Source: Phyllobacterium sp. 21LDTY02-6 (GTDB lineage Bacteria; Pseudomonadota; Alphaproteobacteria; Rhizobiales; Rhizobiaceae). From it: 64,000 nucleotides of DNA. The DNA lies in assembly GCF_023554255.2 (NCBI RefSeq), contig NZ_JAMJWD020000001.1, positions 1,084,755 through 1,148,754 on the forward strand, read 5' to 3'. The notes beneath the pieces were generated by a model. It had not been told where the DNA came from, did no database searches, and was given only the letters and a program-made list of their open reading frames with translations. Shown here piece after piece: positions 16,562-22,537 of the stretch; position 1 is the first letter of the stretch, and each line of letters starts with the position of its first letter. The translations under genes were made by a program, and so were the position numbers.

Positions 16562-17269
16562 ATGACCGATCTTTCGTCCTTTCCCATTGCAGAGCGCTGG
16601 CCGGCACAGCATCCCGACCGCCTGCAGCTCTATTCCTTTCCGACGCCGAACGGCGTGAAGGTGTCGATCGCGCTCGAGGAAATCGGGCTGCCCTATGAGG
16701 CGCATGCGATCAATATCGGCAAGGACGAGACCTGGACGCCGCCATTCCTGTCGCTCAATCCGAACGGCAAGATCCCGGCTATCATCGATCCGGACGGGCC
16801 GGATGGAAAGCCCCTCGCCCTGTTCGAATCCGGCGCGATCCTGCTGTATCTCGCCGAGAAGACGGGCAAGCTGCTGCCCGCCAGCGCATCGCGGCGCTAC
16901 GAGACCATCCAATGGGTGTTCTTCCAGATGGCCGGCATAGGTCCGATCTTCGGCCAGGTCGGCTTCTTCCATAAATTCGCCGGCCGGGAGATCGAGGACA
17001 AGCGGCCGCTGGAACGCTACAGCAAGGAATCGAAGCGCCTGCTCGGCGTGCTGGAAAGCCGCCTCGCCGGCAGGCAGTGGATCATGGATGACGAGTATAC
17101 CATCGCCGATATCTCGATGCTCGGCTGGGTGCGCAATCTTGTCGGTTTCTATGGCGCGGGCGAACTTGTCGACTATGCCGGCCTGACGCATGTTCCGGCG
17201 TGGCTGGAGCGTGGGCTGGCCCGCCCCGCCGTGCAACGCGGGCTCGAAATTCCGGCCCGCCCGGCCTAG
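16562..17269 (+). CDS. Glutathione S-transferase family protein, Nu-class/YfcG-like
   Basis: 235 aa. The thioredoxin-like N-domain begins LQLYSFPTPNGVKVSIALEE and contains the cis-Pro segment NPNGKIPAII and ESGAILLYLAEKTG. The C-domain is all-helical with WVFFQMAGIGPIFGQ. The TPNG motif and the Asn/Thr active-site pattern point to the Nu-class (YfcG/YghU) that acts as glutathione-dependent disulfide reductase rather than as a classical transferase. Cytoplasmic. Confidence 0.88.
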   Translation: MTDLSSFPIAERWPAQHPDRLQLYSFPTPNGVKVSIALEEIGLPYEAHAINIGKDETWTPPFLSLNPNGKIPAIIDPDGPDGKPLALFESGAILLYLAEKTGKLLPASASRRYETIQWVFFQMAGIGPIFGQVGFFHKFAGREIEDKRPLERYSKESKRLLGVLESRLAGRQWIMDDEYTIADISMLGWVRNLVGFYGAGELVDYAGLTHVPAWLERGLARPAVQRGLEIPARPA

Positions 17270-17279
17270 AAGGCCGAGT

Positions 17280-17609
17280 TCATTCCTCGCCGCCGCGCCC
17301 TGCCTCGGCACGCGCCCTTTCCAGGGCGCGCATGGCGGCGAAGAGGATTTCGCGATCGTTCTGGTGCTTTTCGAACAGCGTCACAAATAGCGGGTTGCCG
17401 ATTTCATGCGGCGGCGGCGCGGACTTGGCTTTCAACAGGCTGGAATCCGCGGCGGCACGCGCCTTGGCAACACGTTGCTTGGCCGCTTCGAGCACGGCGA
17501 GCGCCGATTGCGCCTGATCCTCACCGTAGATCGCCGGCACGGGCAACGGCGAACGAGCGGCCTGGGCGCGGCCGCTTCCGTTGCTGGCGATGGTGGTTCT
17601 GGCATTCAT
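17280..17609 (-). CDS. Hypothetical protein, 109 aa
   Basis: Not recognised. It begins with a low-complexity stretch rich in Ala, Arg, Ser and Pro, followed by a helical, possibly coiled segment (ALAVLEAAKQRVAKARAAAD) and a C-terminal helix (FEKHQNDREILFAAMRALER) ending in Gly/Glu. No signal peptide or membrane segment. It converges on the GST gene with a 10-nt gap. Codon pattern looks genuine but support is modest. Confidence 0.5.
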   Translation of the reverse strand: MNARTTIASNGSGRAQAARSPLPVPAIYGEDQAQSALAVLEAAKQRVAKARAAADSSLLKAKSAPPPHEIGNPLFVTLFEKHQNDREILFAAMRALERARAEAGRGGEE

Positions 17610-17836
17610 TGGCGGTCATCTGTCCTGAAATTGCTTCGTTTGCGGCGATTTTAGCGGACAGGCCCTCGCTCCATAACGCAAATCCGATCAAAAACCCGGT
17701 GCTTGTGAGCAGGCTTTGCCCGTTTGGAACCATATTATGGAATTGATTTGCCATGCAGCCGCGGCGCAATGCGATTTGACTGTGGGCGATTAATCCGTTT
17801 TATTTGCCGCGCCGTACCGAGTTGCAGGAGCATTGA

Positions 17837-18082
17837 ATGGACCGCTTTGAAACGTTTGCCACCTGGATATTCATTGTCTTCGGTGCATTGATCATCGCCG
17901 GTTTGATGGCGTTCGGCATCGCCGCCGACGACAAACCCGTGTTCCTCTTTGCCTTCGCCGCCGCCTGCAGCGCATTCTTTCTCGGCTTCGCCGTCATATT
18001 CGACCAGCCGCGGCTCTACGGCCTTATCCTGTTCGTCTCGTTCGTCCTCATCGCCGGATCGGTGACGGCCATCGTCACCTAG
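17837..18082 (+). CDS. 81-aa membrane protein, paralogue of 20862-21107
   Basis: Three hydrophobic segments separated by charged turns, starting MDRFETFATWIFIVFGALII and containing FDQPRLYGL before the last segment. A GCAGGAG ribosome-binding site lies 6-10 nt before the ATG. It has the same length as, and clear similarity over its entire length to, the protein at 20862-21107 (shared FGAL.I.GLMA, FLFA, GFAV.FD.PRLYGL.L). Function unknown. No GGAAC-type promoter with a CGTT partner is seen upstream. Confidence 0.7.
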   Translation: MDRFETFATWIFIVFGALIIAGLMAFGIAADDKPVFLFAFAAACSAFFLGFAVIFDQPRLYGLILFVSFVLIAGSVTAIVT

Positions 18083-18204
18083 TCAGAAAATCCAACAATC
18101 GGCGCTGACGCGCAAAATCATTCCCCGATTGCGCCACAAGGCGTAAACACGACCGTTCCAATCGGGTAAGCAAGCCCCTATTCTTCGCCGGCAACGGGAA
18201 GAAC

Positions 18205-18351
18205 ATGATGCTGAATGAAGAAATCCGTCTTTCGAGAGCCATTCCGCGCCGGGCAAATCCGCTGCGCGCCGACAGGATCGGCGGCTTCGCCCTCTTCCTC
18301 AGCGCGGTGATATTCCACCTCGCCATTCTTTTTGACCTTCTGCCGAAATAA
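18205..18351 (+). CDS. Possible 48-aa single-pass membrane microprotein
   Basis: Small open frame MMLNEEIRLSRAIPRR... with a GGGAAG ribosome-binding site 4 nt before the ATG. The first half is basic; the second half is one hydrophobic helix (FALFLSAVIFHLAILF) ending in DLLPK. It lies between the 81-aa membrane protein and the stress-promoter region. The opposite-strand frame of 83 codons is not convincing. Could be real or chance. Confidence 0.4.
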   Translation: MMLNEEIRLSRAIPRRANPLRADRIGGFALFLSAVIFHLAILFDLLPK

Positions 18352-18384
18352 CTTCCAAAAAAGCAAAAAAATCTGCAACTCGCC

Positions 18385-18409
18385 GGAACCTATTTTCAGG
18401 CGCGTCGTT
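18385..18409 (+). promoter_or_regulatory. EcfG-type general stress promoter (GGAAC-N16-CGTT)
   Basis: GGAAC at 18385-18389 and CGTT at 18406-18409, separated by 16 nt, match the -35/-10 pair recognised by the alphaproteobacterial general stress sigma factor EcfG/RpoE2. Transcription would start around 18415, just before the candidate sRNA. Confidence 0.75.
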
Positions 18410-18414
18410 ATAGA

Positions 18415-18502
18415 GGCACTGGTTCCCCCAGACCAGTATGGCTAAAACCCACAAGCCAAACAGCCCAATCCTCTTGCCCCTGAGGATTGGGCTTTATTCT
18501 TT
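18415..18502 (+). ncRNA. Candidate general-stress sRNA with C-rich loop
   Basis: From the predicted start after the EcfG promoter to the terminator T-tract is about 88 nt. A 5' hairpin has a perfect 6-bp stem (ACTGGT 18418-18423 with ACCAGT 18432-18437) and the loop TCCCCCAG. A single-stranded A/C-rich middle (CTAAAACCCACAAGCCAAAC) follows, then a strong terminator. The layout (stress sigma promoter, 5' C-rich loop, terminator) resembles GsrN of Caulobacter, an EcfG-type sRNA that pairs through a C-rich loop; homology was not tested. No open reading frame fits in it. Confidence 0.6.
18462..18502 (+). terminator. Rho-independent terminator of candidate sRNA
   Basis: Perfect 12-bp stem AGCCCAATCCTC / GAGGATTGGGCT with 8-nt loop TTGCCCCT, followed by TTATTCTTT. 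It ends 6 nt before the ribosome-binding site of the next small gene, so that gene would need readthrough or its own promoter. Confidence 0.9.
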
Positions 18503-18517
18503 GCGATGGAGGGATCG

Positions 18518-18697
18518 ATGTCGCTCGAAAATGCCAGACAGGCAATAGAAGCTGCAATTCATTCCGGCGATTTCAAGAGCATGGGTATCGCCGTGTTCAA
18601 GGCGATCAATGCCCTCGAGGAAAGGATCAAGGAACTCGAGCGGGAAACGGCGCAGCTGAAAGCAAAGTTGAACGGCTCGGGCCCAGCTGATTCTTGA
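18518..18697 (+). CDS. Small coiled-coil protein, 59 aa
   Basis: Start ATG at 18518 chosen because GGAGGGA lies just before it; an upstream in-frame ATG at 18506 would overlap that site. The second half (INALEERIKELERETAQLKAKL) is a strongly predicted coiled coil with leucine heptads. No known domain recognised. It directly follows the terminator of the stress sRNA candidate, so it may be expressed only by partial readthrough. Confidence 0.6.
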   Translation: MSLENARQAIEAAIHSGDFKSMGIAVFKAINALEERIKELERETAQLKAKLNGSGPADS

Positions 18698-18830
18698 ATA
18701 TCCCGCCGATCATGGTACTATGTCCATAGTTGAGTGTCGCGGTATCTTGAGCCTGTGCCACACTGAAACGATGCGTGATAGATTTATCCAGAGTCCAGTC
18801 TGTTAGAGCCAAATCAAGCCTCAACGCGCA

Positions 18831-18859
18831 AAGCCCCTACCCGTCCGGCAGGGGTTTTG
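18831..18859 (+). terminator. Rho-independent terminator after small coiled-coil gene
   Basis: AAGCCCCT stem, loop ACCCGTCCGGC, AGGGGTTTT stem including G-T pairs, then GCTT. It lies about 130 nt after the preceding stop codon; the intervening 130 nt hold no recognisable gene and could be the body of another small RNA. Confidence 0.75.
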
Positions 18860-18919
18860 CTTGTGATGCTTCCGCCTGATATTTCCGCCTGACATTGCCA
18901 TCTGTCATTACCCGGGGCG

Positions 18920-19369
18920 TCAGCTCGCCTCGACAATAGCCTTTATATCGTCCGTGGAATGGTTGGTGAGCGTCTTCGGGATCTCGCTTACGATCCTGTC
19001 CGTCACTTCCTTATGGAATTCCTGCCGCATCTCGCCGAGAACCAGAGGCGGCGCGACGATGATCAGCCGCTCGAATTCTCCCTTGTGGGCGTAAGCGTAG
19101 AGCGCCTCGGCAATATCCCTGGCAAAGCGGCGCTTGGAGATCTCGTGCCAGTCGGTTTCTTCCGTTGCGCTGCGGTGGGCGCTCGGGCCATCGGCAAAGC
19201 GCCCGGGCTTGTCGGTGCCCTGCTCGCGCGTTGCCGGGTTGGACTGGGTCATCTGATGGATCGTTTCGAGATGGACGTTCTTGACGTCCTTGCCGTTGCG
19301 AAGAAACAGCGCCTTCTCGCCATCCGCAACGATGATCCACGTCTTGCGATTGAGTGGCAGGTCGACCAT
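18920..19369 (-). CDS. Host-attachment family protein (eRF1-like fold)
   Basis: 149 aa with the pattern of the Host_attach family: WIIVADGEKALFLRNGKD at the N-terminus, a Gly/Ser/Pro-rich middle with DKPGRFADG, then RRFARDIAEALYAYAHKGEF, LIIVAPPLVLGEMR and a C-terminal helix pair. The name comes from an Agrobacterium attachment locus; biochemical function is unknown, although the fold is related to release factor domain 2. An EcfG-type promoter lies upstream (19476-19500), so it should belong to the general stress regulon. A 14-codon leader ORF ends 1 nt before its ATG. Confidence 0.88.
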   Translation of the reverse strand: MVDLPLNRKTWIIVADGEKALFLRNGKDVKNVHLETIHQMTQSNPATREQGTDKPGRFADGPSAHRSATEETDWHEISKRRFARDIAEALYAYAHKGEFERLIIVAPPLVLGEMRQEFHKEVTDRIVSEIPKTLTNHSTDDIKAIVEAS

Positions 19370-19370
19370 A

Positions 19371-19415
19371 TCATTCCGCTCCCGTGCCGAGGGTATCGAG
19401 ATGATTGCATGTCAT
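19371..19415 (-). CDS. Possible 14-aa leader peptide upstream of host-attachment gene
   Basis: ATG at 19415 with GGAG 6 nt upstream encodes MTCNHLDTLGTGAE and stops (TGA) 1 nt before the start codon of the host-attachment gene. The arrangement TGA-T-ATG would couple translation. It lies in the leader made from the EcfG-type promoter. Chance cannot be excluded for so short a frame. Confidence 0.35.
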   Translation of the reverse strand: MTCNHLDTLGTGAE

Positions 19416-19475
19416 GGGGGTCTCCTTCCGAATGGCGGTCATCGAGCCGGGCGTGCGTTTCCCGCTCATGAATTT

Positions 19476-19500
19476 AACGCCTGCCCAATCGAGATGTTCC
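19476..19500 (-). promoter_or_regulatory. EcfG-type general stress promoter (GGAAC-N16-CGTT)
   Basis: On the minus strand GGAAC (19500-19496) is followed after 16 nt by CGTT (19479-19476). Predicted start near 19468, about 100 nt upstream of the host-attachment gene. Confidence 0.75.
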
Positions 19501-19602
19501 CGCCCTCCGGCCGCTGTTCGGCACTCAGCCCCGCCGCGCTGGATTTGTCGGCCACGCGCTGTTAGAGCTAGGTTCGTGCAGCGTGCAGACCGGGAGACAT
19601 GA

Positions 19603-19965
19603 ATGACTGCTTTGACCATTATCGTCGAGTTCGAGACCAATGAGGGCCGCGAGGAAGAATTCATCGCCAGCATCAGGGAACATGCCCGCAAGACGCTGGA
19701 AGAGGAGCCGGGCTGCCTGCGTTTCGAGGTGATCAAGCCGATCAATCGCGACGGCACTCCCATTCCCAACAAGGTGATGGTCAATGAACTCTACGCCAAC
19801 GAGGCGGCAGTCACCGCGCATGAGAACAACCCGCGAATGCCGAAGCTGCGCGCCACGAACGCCCCGCTGCTGAAATCCAGCCGTCTCATTCTCGCGCAAT
19901 CGCTCAGCCCGCGCGCGGCCGAAGGCATGCCGCCGCAGGAACTCAATGCCAGCAATGATGATTGA
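19603..19965 (+). CDS. Antibiotic biosynthesis monooxygenase (ABM) domain protein
   Basis: 120 aa with a dimeric ferredoxin-like ABM fold: LTIIVEFETNEGREEEFIA, then REHARKTLEEEPGCLRFEVI and the closing strand VMVNELYANEAAVTAHENN. YgiN-like members act on quinols or small aromatic compounds without cofactors; the substrate here is unknown. The 3' end carries a tandem duplication of GCCAGCAATGATGATTGA (19948-19965 and 19967-19984), the first copy providing the stop codon. Confidence 0.82.
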   Translation: MTALTIIVEFETNEGREEEFIASIREHARKTLEEEPGCLRFEVIKPINRDGTPIPNKVMVNELYANEAAVTAHENNPRMPKLRATNAPLLKSSRLILAQSLSPRAAEGMPPQELNASNDD

Positions 19966-20059
19966 CGCCAGCAATGATGATTGACCCAAAGACATATGTT
20001 TGCGACGGGAATTGTGGCATCATGCAGCGGAACCCCTGGCGGGGTTGGTGAGGTCGGAA

Positions 20060-20302
20060 GTGAACTGCATTTTCAAGAGAGTGGTGACATTCATGCTCGT
20101 TCCGGGCGCGGTCGGAATGTCCGGCTGCGGCAGTACCCGCTGGGCGACCGAGCGGCCCCAGGTCGCATCGGCCTGCGCCGGCTGGAACAAGATCAGGATC
20201 AAGCCCGAAACGGCGCTTTATCTTGCCAGGAACGACTTTGCCGCCGGCATCGACATCGACGCGCATAATCTGAACGGGCAGAACAATGGCTGCTGGAAAT
20301 AA
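20060..20302 (+). CDS. Small lipoprotein
   Basis: 80 aa from GTG at 20060. A short basic start (FKR) is followed by a hydrophobic stretch ending in MSGC, a plausible lipobox, then a compact mature domain (ACAGWNKIRIKPETALYLAR, ending HNLNGQNNGCWK). Proteins with this CAGW..I and HN..G..CW pattern are common small lipoproteins in this order and in their phages; function unknown. The start is uncertain; ATG at 20093 would leave almost no signal sequence. Confidence 0.65.
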   Translation: MNCIFKRVVTFMLVPGAVGMSGCGSTRWATERPQVASACAGWNKIRIKPETALYLARNDFAAGIDIDAHNLNGQNNGCWK

Positions 20303-20330
20303 CGCCGTTCCGCGCTGAACCCCGCAGGCC

Positions 20331-20356
20331 GGAACAAAGATGGCGATTGCCACGTT
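20331..20356 (+). promoter_or_regulatory. EcfG-type general stress promoter (GGAAC-N17-CGTT)
   Basis: GGAAC at 20331-20335 and CGTT at 20353-20356 with 17 nt between them, 33 nt upstream of the DUF883 gene. Confidence 0.75.
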
Positions 20357-20388
20357 TCCTTTGTGTTGCAACATAGAGGATAAGTGGA

Positions 20389-20697
20389 ATGGCTACCAAT
20401 ATGGAGAAGGTTCGAGCGGCTACCGAGGAAGATCTGGAGAGCCAGATCGCGTCGCTGCGCAAAGAGCTTTCATCAATAACGCAATCCTTGTCCGAACAGG
20501 GCTATGAGATCGGCGACCAGGCGGCCACCGCCTATGACGCCGTCAAGCGAAGCGGCCGAAAAGCCGTGAAATATGTTGGCGAAGAGGCACATTTCGTTGC
20601 CGACAAGGCTCGGGAGAATCCGTTGACTGCCGTTGCCATCGTATCTGCGGTCGCCGCTATCGGGCTATTGGCTGGTTTGAGTGCTTATCGCCGATGA
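20389..20697 (+). CDS. DUF883 (ElaB/YqjD-type) membrane-anchored protein
   Basis: 102 aa. A helical N-terminal two-thirds rich in Glu, Lys and Ala (TEEDLESQIASLRKELSSI, KYVGEEAHFVADKARENP) is followed by one C-terminal membrane segment (AVAIVSAVAAIGLLAGL) and YRR. The E. coli relatives YqjD/ElaB tether ribosomes at the inner membrane in stationary phase. The EcfG-type promoter just upstream fits a stress-induced role. A terminator follows at 20721. Confidence 0.88.
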   Translation: MATNMEKVRAATEEDLESQIASLRKELSSITQSLSEQGYEIGDQAATAYDAVKRSGRKAVKYVGEEAHFVADKARENPLTAVAIVSAVAAIGLLAGLSAYRR

Positions 20698-20720
20698 TGC
20701 AGCGTTGTCCTGCAGAAAGA

Positions 20721-20746
20721 GGCCGGGATTCTCCTCCCGGCCTTTT
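20721..20746 (+). terminator. Rho-independent terminator of DUF883 gene
   Basis: GGCCGGGA stem, loop TTCTCC, TCCCGGCC stem, then TTTTT. Confidence 0.92.
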
Positions 20747-20861
20747 TCATGTGACGGGCCCGCCGGACGCCCTCCCCCTTGTTGCGTTGTAGCGGCCGAA
20801 CGGGGTATGAACATCCTGGCGGCGCGCGGTTGCATGCCGTGGAGTCTCAATGGAGTCACCG

Positions 20862-21107
20862 GTGGACAAATTCGAAAACTACGCCCTGGCCTTGATGGTC
20901 GTGTTCGGTGCCCTCGTCATCGGCGGTCTCATGGCCATTCATATCGCCTGGATGCACAAGGCCGGCTTCCTCTTCGCCCTCGGATCGGCAGTCGTCGTCT
21001 GGGGCGCGGGATTTGCCGTCCTCTTCGACAAGCCGCGCCTGTACGGGCTGCTGCTCCTGTGCGCGATCCTTCTCATCGCAGCTTCGATCACGGTGCTCGT
21101 CCGCTGA
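20862..21107 (+). CDS. 81-aa membrane protein, paralogue of 17837-18082
   Basis: Start GTG at 20862 is preferred: TGGAG lies 6 nt upstream, and the product VDKFENYALALMVVFGALVI then aligns end to end with the 81-aa paralogue MDRFETFATWIFIVFGALII. An in-frame ATG at 20850 adds four residues (MESP). Three hydrophobic segments; FDKPRLYGL precedes the third. Function unknown. It lies between the DUF883 gene and rirA. Confidence 0.7.
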   Translation: MDKFENYALALMVVFGALVIGGLMAIHIAWMHKAGFLFALGSAVVVWGAGFAVLFDKPRLYGLLLLCAILLIAASITVLVR

Positions 21108-21152
21108 TGTAAATATGATAATGTCGTTCATATTTTTCCCATTTACTTTGTC

Positions 21153-21168
21153 GAGAATAATTCTAAAC
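21153..21168. promoter_or_regulatory. Irr-type inverted repeat upstream of rirA
   Basis: AGAAT-A-ATTCT (21154-21164) extended on the right by AAAC, so the complementary strand reads GTTTAGAATTATTCTCG. One half-site is the full TTTAGAA of the iron control element bound by Irr; the other is degenerate. It lies 50 nt before the rirA start and probably overlaps its promoter. Confidence 0.5.
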
Positions 21169-21218
21169 TAGGCGCGAGTTAATGGCCTCGCCATTTAAGG
21201 TTGAGAAAGACATTTGAC

Positions 21219-21680
21219 ATGCGACTGACACGCCAGACCAATTACGCCATCCGTATCCTGATGTACTGCGCCGCCAATGAAGGCAGGCTCAGCCGCATCG
21301 GTGAAATCGCGCAGGCCTACACCGTTTCCGAACTGTTTCTGTTCAAGATTCTCCAGCCATTGGTTGAGAATGGTTTTATCGAAACCGTTCGCGGCCGTAA
21401 TGGCGGTGTCCGCCTCGGCAAGCCGGCCAATGCCATCACCCTGTTCGACGTCGTCCGCGTCACCGAAGAGAATTTCGCCATGGCGGAATGCTTCGAGGCG
21501 GATGGCGCGGATTGTCCCCTCATCGACAGTTGTGGCCTGAACGCCGCATTGCGCAAGGCGCTCAATGCCTTCTTCGAAGTGCTGGCGCAGTACTCGATCG
21601 ACGATATTGTCGACAAGAGGGACGTTCGTGCGCTTCTCGGCATCGATTCCCTCGGACCCCAGCTCGCGACCGCGAGCTGA
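21219..21680 (+). CDS. rirA: Rrf2 family iron-responsive regulator RirA
   Basis: 153 aa. The winged-helix part begins MRLTRQTNYAIRILMYCA and contains VSELFLFKILQPLVENGF and TVRGRNGGVRLGKP. The three cluster-binding cysteines are C91, C99 and C105 (AECFEADGADCPLIDSCGLN), the arrangement known for rhizobial RirA, a [4Fe-4S] sensor that represses iron uptake when iron is sufficient. ATG 21219 matches the family start; the longer frame from 21201 is not needed. It sits next to bfd-bfr, forming an iron module. Confidence 0.95.
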   Translation: MRLTRQTNYAIRILMYCAANEGRLSRIGEIAQAYTVSELFLFKILQPLVENGFIETVRGRNGGVRLGKPANAITLFDVVRVTEENFAMAECFEADGADCPLIDSCGLNAALRKALNAFFEVLAQYSIDDIVDKRDVRALLGIDSLGPQLATAS

Positions 21681-21883
21681 GTTTCACGCCTTTCCCCGAA
21701 TCGGCCCGCGATTGACGCTGCCCCGCGATTGATGCTGCAAGGAAGCGGCTCGGCGTCTTCTCGCGCCGCAATGGCGTGGCCCATGCGCCGGATTGACCTC
21801 GGATTCCGCCCTGACCGTGCTGGATGAGACGTTTTGACACAGTGCGATCCGCGGCCGAAATCAGGCGCCGCGCGGGTGCTTCC

Positions 21884-21912
21884 TTGGTCAAACATGATTG
21901 ATTTGGTTATAT
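21884..21912 (+). promoter_or_regulatory. Probable promoter of bfd-bfr
   Basis: TTGGTC (21884-21889), 17-nt spacer, TTATAT (21907-21912). The predicted start falls near 21919, directly beside the Irr box at 21923-21939, so a bound Irr would block transcription. Confidence 0.5.
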
Positions 21913-21922
21913 TATTTCCTAG

Positions 21923-21939
21923 TTTAGAACTGTTCTAAC
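21923..21939. promoter_or_regulatory. Irr-binding iron control element upstream of bfd-bfr
   Basis: TTTAGAACTGTTCTAAC contains the palindrome TTAGAAC-T-GTTCTAA, matching the TTTAGAA..TTCTAA core of the iron control element. Irr is known to repress bacterioferritin genes in iron-poor rhizobia and Brucella. Confidence 0.75.
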
Positions 21940-22071
21940 TTATTGAATTCACAACGTTATTATTGTCGGCGATTTGACATAATCCTCTGAAAGTCTTTTG
22001 ATGGAAGCCGCGCTGTACAAGCGCTTGACCTTTAATGTTAGGGCCTTGAACCCTTGCGATTGGAGGAACCT

Positions 22072-22221
22072 TTGACTGGTTCAACAGTATTCCACTCCGG
22101 TGGACGTGTATTTTCGGCCTGCAGTTCGGCCAGGATGACGACCAACATAGTACCGCGTTCGCATTTCAGCAGTTATCGCGCCATCAATTCCGGGCGTGAC
22201 TGCGGAACAACTGTTTCATAA
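22072..22221 (+). CDS. Possible 49-aa leader ORF upstream of bfd
   Basis: TTG start at 22072 preceded by a strong GGAGG (22062-22066) at 5-nt spacing; the frame LTGSTVFHSGGRVFSACSSA... runs 49 codons and stops at 22221, 4 nt before the bfd ATG. The bfd ATG itself has no visible ribosome-binding site, so coupling through this frame is possible. The peptide resembles no known family; it is rich in Ser, Thr and Arg. Confidence 0.4.
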   Translation: MTGSTVFHSGGRVFSACSSARMTTNIVPRSHFSSYRAINSGRDCGTTVS

Positions 22222-22225
22222 CGCG

Positions 22226-22537
22226 ATGCTGGTCTGTCACTGCAATATCATCACCCAGAAAGAGATCGAGGATACTATCGTTGAACTCCTCGATGCTGAC
22301 CCGTGGCAACTCGTAGTCCCGGCGAAGGTCTATCATGCCCTGAAGAAGCGCGGCAGGTGCTGTGGCTGCTTCCCAAACGTCGTTGAAACCATCATAAAGG
22401 TGACCGAGGATTATCATCTTCGCCACGGTTCCAACGATTCTGATTCGGTTTCGTTTATTGACCGTGTGCGGTCATTGCGTCACGAATACAGGAGTTTAAG
22501 GCATGAAAGGCGACACACGGGTCATCGAGCGGCTTAA
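22226..22537 (+). CDS. bfd: Bacterioferritin-associated ferredoxin
   Basis: 103 aa from ATG 22226. The [2Fe-2S] ligands are C4 and C6 (LVCHCN) and C45/C48 (GRCCGCFPN), matching the CxC...CxxC pattern of Bfd, which reduces ferric iron in bacterioferritin for release. The conserved core ends near [14 protein letters not shown]; the remaining 25 residues are Arg/His/Ser-rich and the last 35 nt overlap the bfr start in another frame. A GTG at 22196 is an alternative start. Co-transcribed with bfr under the Irr box. Confidence 0.88.
   Translation: MLVCHCNIITQKEIEDTIVELLDADPWQLVVPAKVYHALKKRGRCCGCFPNVVETIIKVTEDYHLRHGSNDSDSVSFIDRVRSLRHEYRSLRHERRHTGHRAA

Larger units (their letters stand above)
21681..22071 (+). 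other. Intergenic region rirA to bfd leader
   Basis: About 390 nt. It begins right after a hairpin formed by the last rirA codons (AGCTCGCG-AC-CGCGAGCT, 21661-21678), then a tandem 17-nt repeat (CCCGCGATTGACGCTG / CCCGCGATTGATGCTG, 21705-21737), then a promoter and the Irr box described separately, and further -35-like TTGACA (21974) and TTGACC (22025). No gene of its own is visible. Confidence 0.5.
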
